Assembly: GCF_014773245.1 (NCBI RefSeq)
Contig: NZ_JACWMX010000002.1
Span: 372,001-436,000, forward strand
Origin: Mucilaginibacter glaciei
GTDB taxonomy: Bacteria; Bacteroidota; Bacteroidia; Sphingobacteriales; Sphingobacteriaceae
DNA length: 64,000 nucleotides
Direction: 5' to 3'
Shown: positions 8,664 to 16,820 of the stretch, in pieces
How positions within the stretch are numbered: position 1 is the stretch's first letter
How the letters are laid out: each line of letters starts with the position of its first letter
Translations under genes and position numbers: made by a program
The notes under the pieces: generated by a model
Database searches by the model: none
The model's input: only the letters and a program-made list of their open reading frames with translations
What the model was told of the DNA's origin: nothing

Positions 8664-10100
8664 TTACAGTTTAGCCAGCATCTTTTTCAAATCGGGGTTG
8701 CTTGGCCGGGGTGCATCTAAACTTATTACCTTACCATATTTATCTACCAGGATGTATCTCGGTATTTCTATTAAGCCGTTCTTATAAAGCTGTTTAACCA
8801 GGTCGGCCATCAATACTTTATCAACCATCATATTATAACCTTCCAGTTTTGATTTCCTGACGATATCTTTCCAAACCTGCCTTGCTTTTGGCGCATCAAC
8901 AGAAATAAATACGGGTGTAACCTTCTTCTTTTTCAGCAGGGGCCTAAGCTGTGCATAAGACGGAAACTCGCCCCGGCACGGCATACACCAGGTTGCCCAA
9001 AGGTCTACATATATGGCCTTCCCACTAAAATATCGCTTTAACTGGTTAAAGTTTTTGAATTTAGTGAGTGTATCAATTTTTACATCCGCGGCATTTACAA
9101 GGCTGTTTACTCCCTTAACCGTGTCTAAAAAGGCTAAGTAAGGGCTATTAGGAAATTCCTTTTTATAAATAGGTAAGGTTTTTTTGTAATCAAACTCGCT
9201 TAAACCAATCAGTTTGGCAAACATCAACATATTGCCGAATAAATACTCTTGTATCGGTTTTGGTGCCAGTTTATAAGCGCCGTATGAGCCCCAATCTTTG
9301 TCATTAGGTAACTTTATACGTCCTGCTTTATCAAAATAATAATCGGCTAAGTACCCCACACCAAAACCACAACGGGCGTTTTCTAATTTATTGGGTCCGG
9401 CAAATTCCATCAGCGCATTTTTATATTCCTGATAACGCAATTTTTTTGAGCTGTCGGTAATTTTGCTTTGCAGATAAGTAAGCTGCCCAATTAAAAAATT
9501 GCCCTGCTCTGCCCGGATATCAGTTTTAACAAGGGATAAAAACTGTATATTGATTTTTCCTTCTTTATACAATACATCAAAGGTGCTGGTTTGCCTGCCT
9601 ATAAAACTGCCAAACTTTTTAAGCCCGCGGTACTTATCTTTCTCTTCAAGGGCGGCAAACAACGCCGATTGCATCATACGGGTGGCTAATGGCTGGCTGT
9701 TATAAACGTTGTATGCATATTGCCCGGCTGCGTTGCTTCCCTCAAACACAAGGGCCTTAGATTTATCTGTAGTGTTGTAGATCTTGATCTTGATATCATC
9801 GCCGGGGGCTACAAATAAAAAGATGCGGCCAAAGCCTGTCTTGATCTGCAAGGTTACCATTGTGGTTACAGGTATATCGAACGCAAATTTATTATTGGTT
9901 ACCGGGTAGTAAACATCATATATGTAATTATTAAAACTGCCGACAGGTACGGTCGCCCAAACTTTTTCAACGCCTTTTTTATCCATAAACTCGCCGGATA
10001 TCCGTACGTTTCCAAAGGTTACATCAAAAAAGCAAAGCAGGCATAGCGTTGCTACAAAATACACTTTTTTAAAATAGCCGGTCGCGATATCAGCTGCCAT
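8664..10100 (-). CDS. TlpA-like thioredoxin-family protein
   Basis: About 478 residues from ATG 10100; a TTG at 10109 would add three residues. An N-terminal hydrophobic segment (VYFVATLCLLCFFDVTFG) acts as a signal or anchor. Residues to about 130 resemble the beta-rich DUF4369-type N-terminal domain of Bacteroidota TlpA proteins, followed by a helical region. The C-terminal thioredoxin fold carries YVDLWATWCMPCRGEFPSY with the active CxxC (CMPC, near residue 370) and a cis-proline loop (EIPRYILVD). It is likely a periplasmic or membrane-anchored disulfide oxidoreductase; its partner is unknown. It is a single gene, convergent with the RDD gene and divergent from tldD. Confidence 0.85.
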   Translation of the reverse strand: MAADIATGYFKKVYFVATLCLLCFFDVTFGNVRISGEFMDKKGVEKVWATVPVGSFNNYIYDVYYPVTNNKFAFDIPVTTMVTLQIKTGFGRIFLFVAPGDDIKIKIYNTTDKSKALVFEGSNAAGQYAYNVYNSQPLATRMMQSALFAALEEKDKYRGLKKFGSFIGRQTSTFDVLYKEGKINIQFLSLVKTDIRAEQGNFLIGQLTYLQSKITDSSKKLRYQEYKNALMEFAGPNKLENARCGFGVGYLADYYFDKAGRIKLPNDKDWGSYGAYKLAPKPIQEYLFGNMLMFAKLIGLSEFDYKKTLPIYKKEFPNSPYLAFLDTVKGVNSLVNAADVKIDTLTKFKNFNQLKRYFSGKAIYVDLWATWCMPCRGEFPSYAQLRPLLKKKKVTPVFISVDAPKARQVWKDIVRKSKLEGYNMMVDKVLMADLVKQLYKNGLIEIPRYILVDKYGKVISLDAPRPSNPDLKKMLAKL

Positions 10101-10214
10101 AGTTTTCAAACTAAATATTTAGTAATGCAATGTAGCAGATATTTATCAAAGTTTTAACAGGTATTATTATTTATTATTCGAGATCGCTATATTAGGCAAA
10201 TAATAGTACCCACC

Positions 10215-11849
10215 TTGAAAAGAAAAGATTTCCTATACCTTACCGGCATGGGCATTAGTGCCTCCATGCTCAGCAGGATGACCGCTATGGGCACCCCTGT
10301 TATGCCCGGCACCCGCATGCGGGATGTTGATGTGGCCATTAAAAAACGGATGGCCGATGTGGCCCTGAACGCGGCACGTGCCAAAGGCGCCACCTATACC
10401 GATGCCCGCCTTGGCCGCTACCTGAACCAGTTTGTGGTCACCCGCGACCGTAATATCGAAAACATTGTAGATACCGAATCGTATGGGATGGGCATCCGCG
10501 TTATTGCCAATGGCTGCTGGGGCTTTGCCGCTACCGATAAGCTGGATAACGATAGCATTGCCCGCGCTGCCGAAACGGCGGTTGCCATAGCTAAAGAAAA
10601 CTCCCGCATCCAGAGCGAACCGGTACAGCTTGCGCCGCAAAAGGGCTATGGCGAAGTAAGCTGGAAAACACCTATCGAAAAGAACGCCTTCGAGGTGCCG
10701 ATGAAGGATAAAACCGATCTGCTTTTATCTGTTAATGATGCCGCCTTTAAAAATGGCGCTAACTACGTGAACTCGGTACTGTTTTTTGTGAATGAGCAAA
10801 AATATTTTGCCTCGACAGATGGTTCTTATATCGATCAGGACATCCACCGCGTATGGCCCATATTTGGGGTAACCAAGGTGGACGAAAAGAGCGGTAAGTT
10901 TGAAACCCGCCAATCGTTAAGCGCCCCGCGCGGCATGGGTTATGAATATTTAATTCCCCGCGACAGCGATAAAATTAAAAGCCAGACCACCCTTTACCGC
11001 GACCGCTATGACATGCATGAAGATGCGGCAGCGGCAGCCTTACAGGCGGCACAAAAACTTAAAGCCAAAACCGTTGAGCCCGGCAAATACGACCTGGTGC
11101 TCGACCCAAGCCATCTTTGGCTCACCATCCACGAATCTGTTGGGCACCCTACCGAACTGGACCGTGTGTTGGGTTACGAAGCTAACTTTGCCGGGACCAG
11201 TTTCCTGACTTTGGATAAGTGGAAAACCGGCAAGTTTAATTTCGGAAGCAAGAATGTGAATATAGTGGCAGATAAACTACAGCCGGGCTCATTAGGTGCC
11301 GTAGGTTACGATGACGAAGGTGTAGGCACTAAACAGTGGGATATTATTAAGGACGGTGTATTGGTTAACTACCAAACCATCCGTGATCAGGCCCACATCA
11401 TCGGCTTAAAGGAATCGCAGGGTTGCTGCTACTCGCAAAGCTGGCAGGATGTACAATTCCAGCGCATGCCTAACATATCCTTACAACCGGGTAAAACACC
11501 GCTGAGTGTAGAGCAGATGATCAGCAAAGTAGAGAAAGGCATTTATATTATTGGTGATAGCTCCTTCTCGATAGATCAGCAGCGGTATAACTTCCAATTT
11601 AGCGGGCAGCTTTATTATGAGATCAAAAACGGAAAGATCGTCGGCATGCTCAACGATGTGGCTTACCAGGCCAACACGCAGGAATTTTGGAACAGCTGCG
11701 CCGCCGTTTGCGATAGAAGCGATTACCGTTTAGGCGGATCGTTCTTTGACGGCAAGGGCCAGCCCACACAGTCGAGCGCGGTATCACATGGGTCATCAAC
11801 TGCCCTGTTCAAAGGGGTTAACGTAATTAACACAGCAAGAAAAATATAA
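10215..11849 (+). CDS. tldD: TldD-like metalloprotease subunit
   Basis: 544 residues. The metal-binding motif HESVGHPTELDRVLGYEANF lies near residue 305 and fits the TldD HExxxH signature, so this is the catalytic, zinc-binding half of the TldD/TldE pair. The family cleaves unfolded or flexible peptides, for example microcin precursors and CcdA in enterobacteria. The start is TTG at 10215: the resulting N-terminus (KRKDFLYLTGMGISAS) looks like a Tat-type export signal, which suggests a periplasmic or lipid-facing enzyme rather than the cytosolic E. coli form. The downstream tldE starts 4 bases after the stop, so they form an operon. The substrate is unknown. Confidence 0.9.
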   Translation: MKRKDFLYLTGMGISASMLSRMTAMGTPVMPGTRMRDVDVAIKKRMADVALNAARAKGATYTDARLGRYLNQFVVTRDRNIENIVDTESYGMGIRVIANGCWGFAATDKLDNDSIARAAETAVAIAKENSRIQSEPVQLAPQKGYGEVSWKTPIEKNAFEVPMKDKTDLLLSVNDAAFKNGANYVNSVLFFVNEQKYFASTDGSYIDQDIHRVWPIFGVTKVDEKSGKFETRQSLSAPRGMGYEYLIPRDSDKIKSQTTLYRDRYDMHEDAAAAALQAAQKLKAKTVEPGKYDLVLDPSHLWLTIHESVGHPTELDRVLGYEANFAGTSFLTLDKWKTGKFNFGSKNVNIVADKLQPGSLGAVGYDDEGVGTKQWDIIKDGVLVNYQTIRDQAHIIGLKESQGCCYSQSWQDVQFQRMPNISLQPGKTPLSVEQMISKVEKGIYIIGDSSFSIDQQRYNFQFSGQLYYEIKNGKIVGMLNDVAYQANTQEFWNSCAAVCDRSDYRLGGSFFDGKGQPTQSSAVSHGSSTALFKGVNVINTARKI

Positions 11850-11853
11850 CGAT

Positions 11854-13191
11854 ATGGCTATTTTAACTGAAGACGAATGCAAGGCGATCCTGAAAAAGGC
11901 GCTTAGTTATTCAAAAGCCGATGAGTGCGAAGTAAGCATTAACGGCGGCAACTCGGCCAATATCAGGTACGCGCGTAACTCGGTATCAACCAGCGGTTCG
12001 TTAAGTTCAAGCAGCATGGCCATATCGTCGGCCTTTGGCAAAAAGCTGGGCATCGTAACGCTGAATGAGTACACCGACGAAGCTATTGCCAGTGCCGTAA
12101 AACGCTCTGAAGAACTTGCCAAATTGGCACCCGACAACCCGGAATATATGCCGTTTTTAGGCCCGCAAACTTACGCGCCTGCCCCTAAAACCTATGTACC
12201 GGCAACCGCTGCCATTACACCGGCGCAGCGTACCACCATGGTTGCGCAAAGTTTGGATGTTGCAAAACAGAACAAACTTACGGCAGCAGGTTTTTTGCAA
12301 AACAGCGATAATTTTAGCGCGATGATGAATTCGCACGGGTTGTTTGCTTACAATACCTCTACAGATATTAACTTCTCTATCACTCTGCGCACGGCAGATA
12401 GCCAGGGATCGGGCTACGCTACAAAGGATTATAACGATGTTGCCAAAATGGATACCCTGGCCTTCACCAAAATAGCGGCCCAAAAGGCAACAGGGAGCGG
12501 CAGCGCGAGAGCCATTGAACCAGGTAAGTACACCGTGATATTAGAACCTGCAGCAGGCATTGTTTTGTTAGAGCAGCTTTACGGAAGCCTGGACGCCCGC
12601 AGTGCCGACGAAGGCCGTAGCTTTTTAAGCAAGCCTGGCGGTAAAACCAAATTAGGCGATAAACTGGTTGATGAGCGCGTAAATATCTACACCGACCCAT
12701 CAAACCCCGACTTGCCCGCCAGCACCTGGGGCGGTGACGGCCAGCCACAGGAAAAACGCACCTGGATAGAAAAAGGCGTGGTAAAGAATTTAAGCTATTC
12801 GCGCTACTGGGCGCAAAAGAAAGGGGTTAAACCTGTACCCGGCGGCGCCAATATTATTATGGAAGGCGGTACGCAAACTTTAGAAGAGCTGATCAAAGGT
12901 ACGGAGAAAGGCATACTGGTTACCCGTTTATGGTACATCCGCCCGGTTGATCCGCAAACTTTGCTTTTTACAGGTTTGACACGCGACGGTACATTTTACA
13001 TTGAGAACGGCCAGATCAAATTCCCTATCAAGAACCTGCGCTTTAACGAGAGCCCGGTAATTATGCTGAACAACCTGGATGCCCTTGGCAAAACCGAACG
13101 TACCGTGAGCGGCGAAAGCGGCCAAAGCGCCCTGATCCCCCCTATGCGGATCAAGGAGTTTACGTTTACATCACTGTCAGACGCGGTATAA
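11854..13191 (+). CDS. tldE: TldE/PmbA-like protease subunit
   Basis: 445 residues, no signal peptide seen. It aligns in character with the PmbA/TldE family (RYARNSVSTSGSLSSSSMAI in the N-terminal domain, RSADEGRSFLSKPGGKTKLG and the WGGDGQPQEKRTWIEKGVVK segment later). Like E. coli TldE it lacks the HExxxH metal site, so it is probably the non-catalytic partner that pairs with TldD. It follows tldD by four bases. An oddity is that the partner TldD has a Tat-like N-terminus while this protein does not; they may meet in the same compartment by co-export, or the TldD signal may be a misread start. Confidence 0.88.
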   Translation: MAILTEDECKAILKKALSYSKADECEVSINGGNSANIRYARNSVSTSGSLSSSSMAISSAFGKKLGIVTLNEYTDEAIASAVKRSEELAKLAPDNPEYMPFLGPQTYAPAPKTYVPATAAITPAQRTTMVAQSLDVAKQNKLTAAGFLQNSDNFSAMMNSHGLFAYNTSTDINFSITLRTADSQGSGYATKDYNDVAKMDTLAFTKIAAQKATGSGSARAIEPGKYTVILEPAAGIVLLEQLYGSLDARSADEGRSFLSKPGGKTKLGDKLVDERVNIYTDPSNPDLPASTWGGDGQPQEKRTWIEKGVVKNLSYSRYWAQKKGVKPVPGGANIIMEGGTQTLEELIKGTEKGILVTRLWYIRPVDPQTLLFTGLTRDGTFYIENGQIKFPIKNLRFNESPVIMLNNLDALGKTERTVSGESGQSALIPPMRIKEFTFTSLSDAV

Positions 13192-13207
13192 GTAACTAGT
13201 CCCGGTA

Positions 13208-15289
13208 TTATAACCCCACATTCATCCCCACAAAGTAATTGCGCGGGGGCGCGGGGTTGTAATACCGGTTGCCTACCGCATTTAAATCGTTACCCAGGCT
13301 ATACTTTTGATTGAGCAGATTATCTGCACCTGCGTATAACTCTAACCGTGCTTTGCGGGTAAAGCTGTGCTGCCACGAAGCTTTGGCCTGTAACAAGTGG
13401 TATTTGTTGGCATAAACGGTATTGCCATCATTAAGGGGTATCGATGATGTATAATTGTGCTGCACAAAAAGCGACAAGTTTTTAGGGAAGTTAACCTGAA
13501 CAGACGATACCAAAACTTCTTTGGGTACGCCCGTAAGTGCATTGTTTGAATAATTGGCACCCGCTACCTGGTAATCCCTGAATTTAAAACGGCTAAGGGT
13601 AAACCCGGTGTTAAACTGCAAGCCCCTTATAAAATTGCTGCTGTTTTGGCGGATGAGCCAATCGGTAAAAGCTATTTCAAAACCGGGCTGATTAGTCCCG
13701 CCGGCGTTCACATAAAACTCCGTCTCATCGGGGTTTAAGCGGCGAACGATCGAATTATTCAACCGGTAATAAAATACCGATGCATCCAGCAGCAGGGTTT
13801 CATCTTGATTACGCAGGCGGAAACCTGTTTCATAGTTCCACCCGTTTTGTGCCTGCAGGCTGGTATTGATGATATTGTTTGTCGGCCGTACCTCTGCAAT
13901 GGTGGGGGTAGAGTACCCCCTGCTTACCGATGCCCGCCAGATAAAATCATTAGTTATCTGGTAAGATAGCGCCAGCCGGGGCATCAGTTGCGGCGTATAG
14001 TCGCGATCTTTGAAGTTGCCCTCATTCAGCGGGGCAACATTTCTGAATTTGTATTGATAGTAATTTAAGCTCACTGCGGCTTCGGCATGCAGGCGTTTAA
14101 AAATGTCGGCCGCATAACGGGTAAAAATGAAATGCTGGTTGGTATTGATTTTATCTATCTTTTGCACCTTGCCTTTAGCACCCGCATTATTATCATAATT
14201 GCTGATTAGCGAGTTAGTCTGTTGCAATTCGGCACCAATATTCAGCTTCCAGTCAAAGTTTTCTTTCGGGATGGCCGCCAATTCAAAGTAAGTACGGAAA
14301 CCGTAGGTATTCTCTACGCGCTGCTCATAATTAGTGATGAATGGGTTTGCAAAATCCACATGGCTGCCAAAAACCGTAGCCACATTGCGGATGCGGTCGG
14401 TAATGTGTACCTCATTGATCAGCCCACCCAAAAACATTTTAGTGCTGATGGCTATCTTTTGCTGAATTGCTCCAGGCAATGTAGCCGTAGGCAATCTGGC
14501 CGACTGTGGATTAGCCGTAACTTGCGCCAGGTTCAAGCCACCGGGGGTTTGATAAAACAGATCAGAGTATAGGGCTACGGCCCTTAACTCGTTACCCTTA
14601 CCATACTGTAAAGCATCACTTGCCTGGAAATAGTTACGGTGTGTGCTGCTATTTTGCCTGTAACCATCATACTTTTGGTACGATTGATTGAAGTTGAACC
14701 TGTTTTTACTATTCCCTATCTGTACCGAAGCTTTTTCATGTAATAGTCCATATGAACCGCCATTGACGCCGGCATTGAGGTAAGTGCTATCTGCTTTACC
14801 ACTAACCTGGTTCAGTAAAACTACGCCGCCCGAGTTGGCGCCGAACAAGCTGCCATCCGGCCCTTTCAAAATTTCGATATGCCGGATATTGCCAATGTCG
14901 ATAGCGTTAAGGTAGGTGTTACCGCCTGCGTCGGTGAGCGGGATCTCATCAAAATAAACCTTGACGTCCCTTACCCCAAACGGCGAACGCAGCAAACTTC
15001 CCCTGATAGATAAGCGGTAACTGCCCGGCGACCGCTCCTCGGCCCGTACACCCGGTACAGTGTTTAATGCCGATACAAAAGAATTATCGGGCTGTACTTT
15101 TAACTGCGATGCACCCAGCACACTTACCGATGCGGGCACACGCAATACAGGCTGGTTAGATAAATAGCCTTTAACGGTAACCGCATTTAAGCGAGTAGTG
15201 TCAGCCTTTGCCTTAACAGATGAACGTTGGGCAAAAGTAGGGCCGGCAATTACGAAGAAAAATATAAGGAAAAGGAAAAGTTTGGTCAT
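13208..15289 (-). CDS. TonB-dependent outer-membrane receptor
   Basis: 693 residues. A signal peptide (MTKLFLFLIFFFVIAGPTFA then Q) precedes a TonB-box-like region and a plug domain (SVSVLGASQLKVQPDNSFVS ... VPGVRAEERSPGSYRLSIRG). The beta-barrel follows and ends with an aromatic and hydrophobic C-terminus (PPRNYFVGMNVGL). There is no carboxypeptidase-like N-terminal extension and no SusD partner nearby, so it resembles siderophore/metal (FecA-type) receptors rather than glycan SusC. It ends 16 bases from the convergent tldE gene. The ligand cannot be told from sequence. Confidence 0.9.
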   Translation of the reverse strand: MTKLFLFLIFFFVIAGPTFAQRSSVKAKADTTRLNAVTVKGYLSNQPVLRVPASVSVLGASQLKVQPDNSFVSALNTVPGVRAEERSPGSYRLSIRGSLLRSPFGVRDVKVYFDEIPLTDAGGNTYLNAIDIGNIRHIEILKGPDGSLFGANSGGVVLLNQVSGKADSTYLNAGVNGGSYGLLHEKASVQIGNSKNRFNFNQSYQKYDGYRQNSSTHRNYFQASDALQYGKGNELRAVALYSDLFYQTPGGLNLAQVTANPQSARLPTATLPGAIQQKIAISTKMFLGGLINEVHITDRIRNVATVFGSHVDFANPFITNYEQRVENTYGFRTYFELAAIPKENFDWKLNIGAELQQTNSLISNYDNNAGAKGKVQKIDKINTNQHFIFTRYAADIFKRLHAEAAVSLNYYQYKFRNVAPLNEGNFKDRDYTPQLMPRLALSYQITNDFIWRASVSRGYSTPTIAEVRPTNNIINTSLQAQNGWNYETGFRLRNQDETLLLDASVFYYRLNNSIVRRLNPDETEFYVNAGGTNQPGFEIAFTDWLIRQNSSNFIRGLQFNTGFTLSRFKFRDYQVAGANYSNNALTGVPKEVLVSSVQVNFPKNLSLFVQHNYTSSIPLNDGNTVYANKYHLLQAKASWQHSFTRKARLELYAGADNLLNQKYSLGNDLNAVGNRYYNPAPPRNYFVGMNVGL

Positions 15290-15299
15290 AGAGCGCTTT

Positions 15300-15339
15300 G
15301 AATAAACAAAAATAGCCCTTTACACGGCAAAGGGCTATT
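15300..15339 (-). terminator. Rho-independent terminator after the sugar dehydrogenase gene
   Basis: A perfect 11-base stem: AATAGCCCTTT (15311-15321) and AAAGGGCTATT (15329-15339), with a 7-base loop. Read on the minus strand it is followed by a T-rich run (TTTTTGTTTATT). It lies just downstream of the 15363-16676 gene and just upstream of the receptor gene, which therefore likely has its own promoter. Confidence 0.85.
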
Positions 15340-15362
15340 CTTATTAAAATATTACAATGAGG

Positions 15363-16676
15363 TTATTTGGCACTCACCCGCCAGATACGATTACTGGCAT
15401 CATCAGCTACCAGCAATGCACCATCTTTAGCAACAGTTACCCCCACCGGGCGACCGTAAACCTCATTTTTAGCTGCATCGGCAACAAAACCCGTCAGGAA
15501 ATCTTCCATAGCGTTGCCGGGTTTGTTATTAGTGAACGGAACGAAGCCCACCTTATATCCTGACAATTTTGAACGGTTCCATGACCCATGCTGGCCAATG
15601 AATGTACCGTTTTTGTATTTGGCCGGGAACTTATCGCCGGTGTAAAATGCAATCCCTAATGATGCTGTGTGCGGGCCAAGAGAAAGATCGGGTGTAATGG
15701 TTTTCTTAACCATATCCGGGCGTTTTACTTTCAGGCGTGGGTCTTCATGCTGGCCAAAGTAAGCCCAGGGCCAGCCGTAAAAGCCGCCTTCCTTTACGCT
15801 GGTCATGTAATCGGGCACTAATTCGTCGCCAAGTTCATCGCGCTCGTTAACAACGGAGTATACCACACCTGTACCGGGCTGCACATCAATACCGGCAGGA
15901 TTGCGCAAGCCGCTGGCGTAAATGCGCTCTCCGCTGCCATCAGGGTTTATCTCCAGGATATCAGCACGGCGTTTCTCAACCTCCATACCCTGGTCGGCCA
16001 CGTTAGTGCCAGATCCTACCGAAATATAGATCTTATTACCGGCAGCATTAGCATGCAGGTTACGTGTCCAATGATTATTATAACCGCCTGCTGGTAACGA
16101 CAGGATCATTTTACCGGGCTGGGTTATCTTCGTATCGCCGGTTTTATAGGGGTATTTCCACAGGCCATCGGTATTGGCTACGTAAAAGGCATCACCCATT
16201 ATCAGCATACCGTAAGGCTGGTTTAAATTACTCAGGAAAACGCCCTGCATATCGGGTTTGCCATCACCGTTCGTATCGCGGAATATGCTGATCCTGTTAG
16301 CGCTTTTGCCCAGGTTTTGCGAAGCGGCCACACCAATTATCTTAGCACCTATTTTTTTAAACCCTTTGGCTTCTGTGTTAGCTTCAGATACCAGGATATC
16401 GCCATTAGGGGCGATATAAATATTGCGGGGGTTTTTAAGGCTGTCGGCAAAAAGGCTCACTGTAAAACCGGCAGGCGCAACCGGCGTTTTACCGGCAGGC
16501 CAGCCAATCACCTTACAATAATTACTAACAGATTTTGTTTCATAAGGGGCTGGCAGTTTAACCTCCTGCTTTACGGGGGTGCTTACTTCGGCCCGTTTAT
16601 CTTGGTCGGCCTTTTTTTGCGTACAGGCTGATGCAGCCAGTGCCACCAGGCCTATATATAGTAATTTATTTTTCAT
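15363..16676 (-). CDS. PQQ-dependent sugar dehydrogenase-like lipoprotein
   Basis: 437 residues. The lipobox (LVALAASAC, Cys18) predicts a lipoprotein. The rest is a six-bladed beta-propeller of the glucose/sorbosone dehydrogenase family: GFTVSLFADSLKNPRNIYIA, then blade motifs such as VSEANTEAKGFKKIG, SGLRNPAGIDVQPGTG and a final VGVTVAKDGALLVADDASNR. Family members oxidise sugars with PQQ, but many Bacteroidota homologues have no proven activity and no PQQ biosynthesis genes are seen here. A second member is at 58314-59417, sharing only the fold. It is monocistronic with its own terminator. Confidence 0.85.
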   Translation of the reverse strand: MKNKLLYIGLVALAASACTQKKADQDKRAEVSTPVKQEVKLPAPYETKSVSNYCKVIGWPAGKTPVAPAGFTVSLFADSLKNPRNIYIAPNGDILVSEANTEAKGFKKIGAKIIGVAASQNLGKSANRISIFRDTNGDGKPDMQGVFLSNLNQPYGMLIMGDAFYVANTDGLWKYPYKTGDTKITQPGKMILSLPAGGYNNHWTRNLHANAAGNKIYISVGSGTNVADQGMEVEKRRADILEINPDGSGERIYASGLRNPAGIDVQPGTGVVYSVVNERDELGDELVPDYMTSVKEGGFYGWPWAYFGQHEDPRLKVKRPDMVKKTITPDLSLGPHTASLGIAFYTGDKFPAKYKNGTFIGQHGSWNRSKLSGYKVGFVPFTNNKPGNAMEDFLTGFVADAAKNEVYGRPVGVTVAKDGALLVADDASNRIWRVSAK

Positions 16677-16820
16677 GTTTTGTTGATAGATGTTTGAACC
16701 TGTTAAACTTGCTATATGGTTTAATTGTTTTCAAAATCAACATCACTCTTTGGCCTATTAGTTTAACTATGGTATAAAAAGTATATTTTTGGATTATACT
16801 GCTGCCACAGCAGTTAAGTA

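Noticed and set aside
10233..10640. Minus-strand frame of 135 codons
   Set aside because: Shadow of the tldD gene, which has the HExxxH motif in the other direction.
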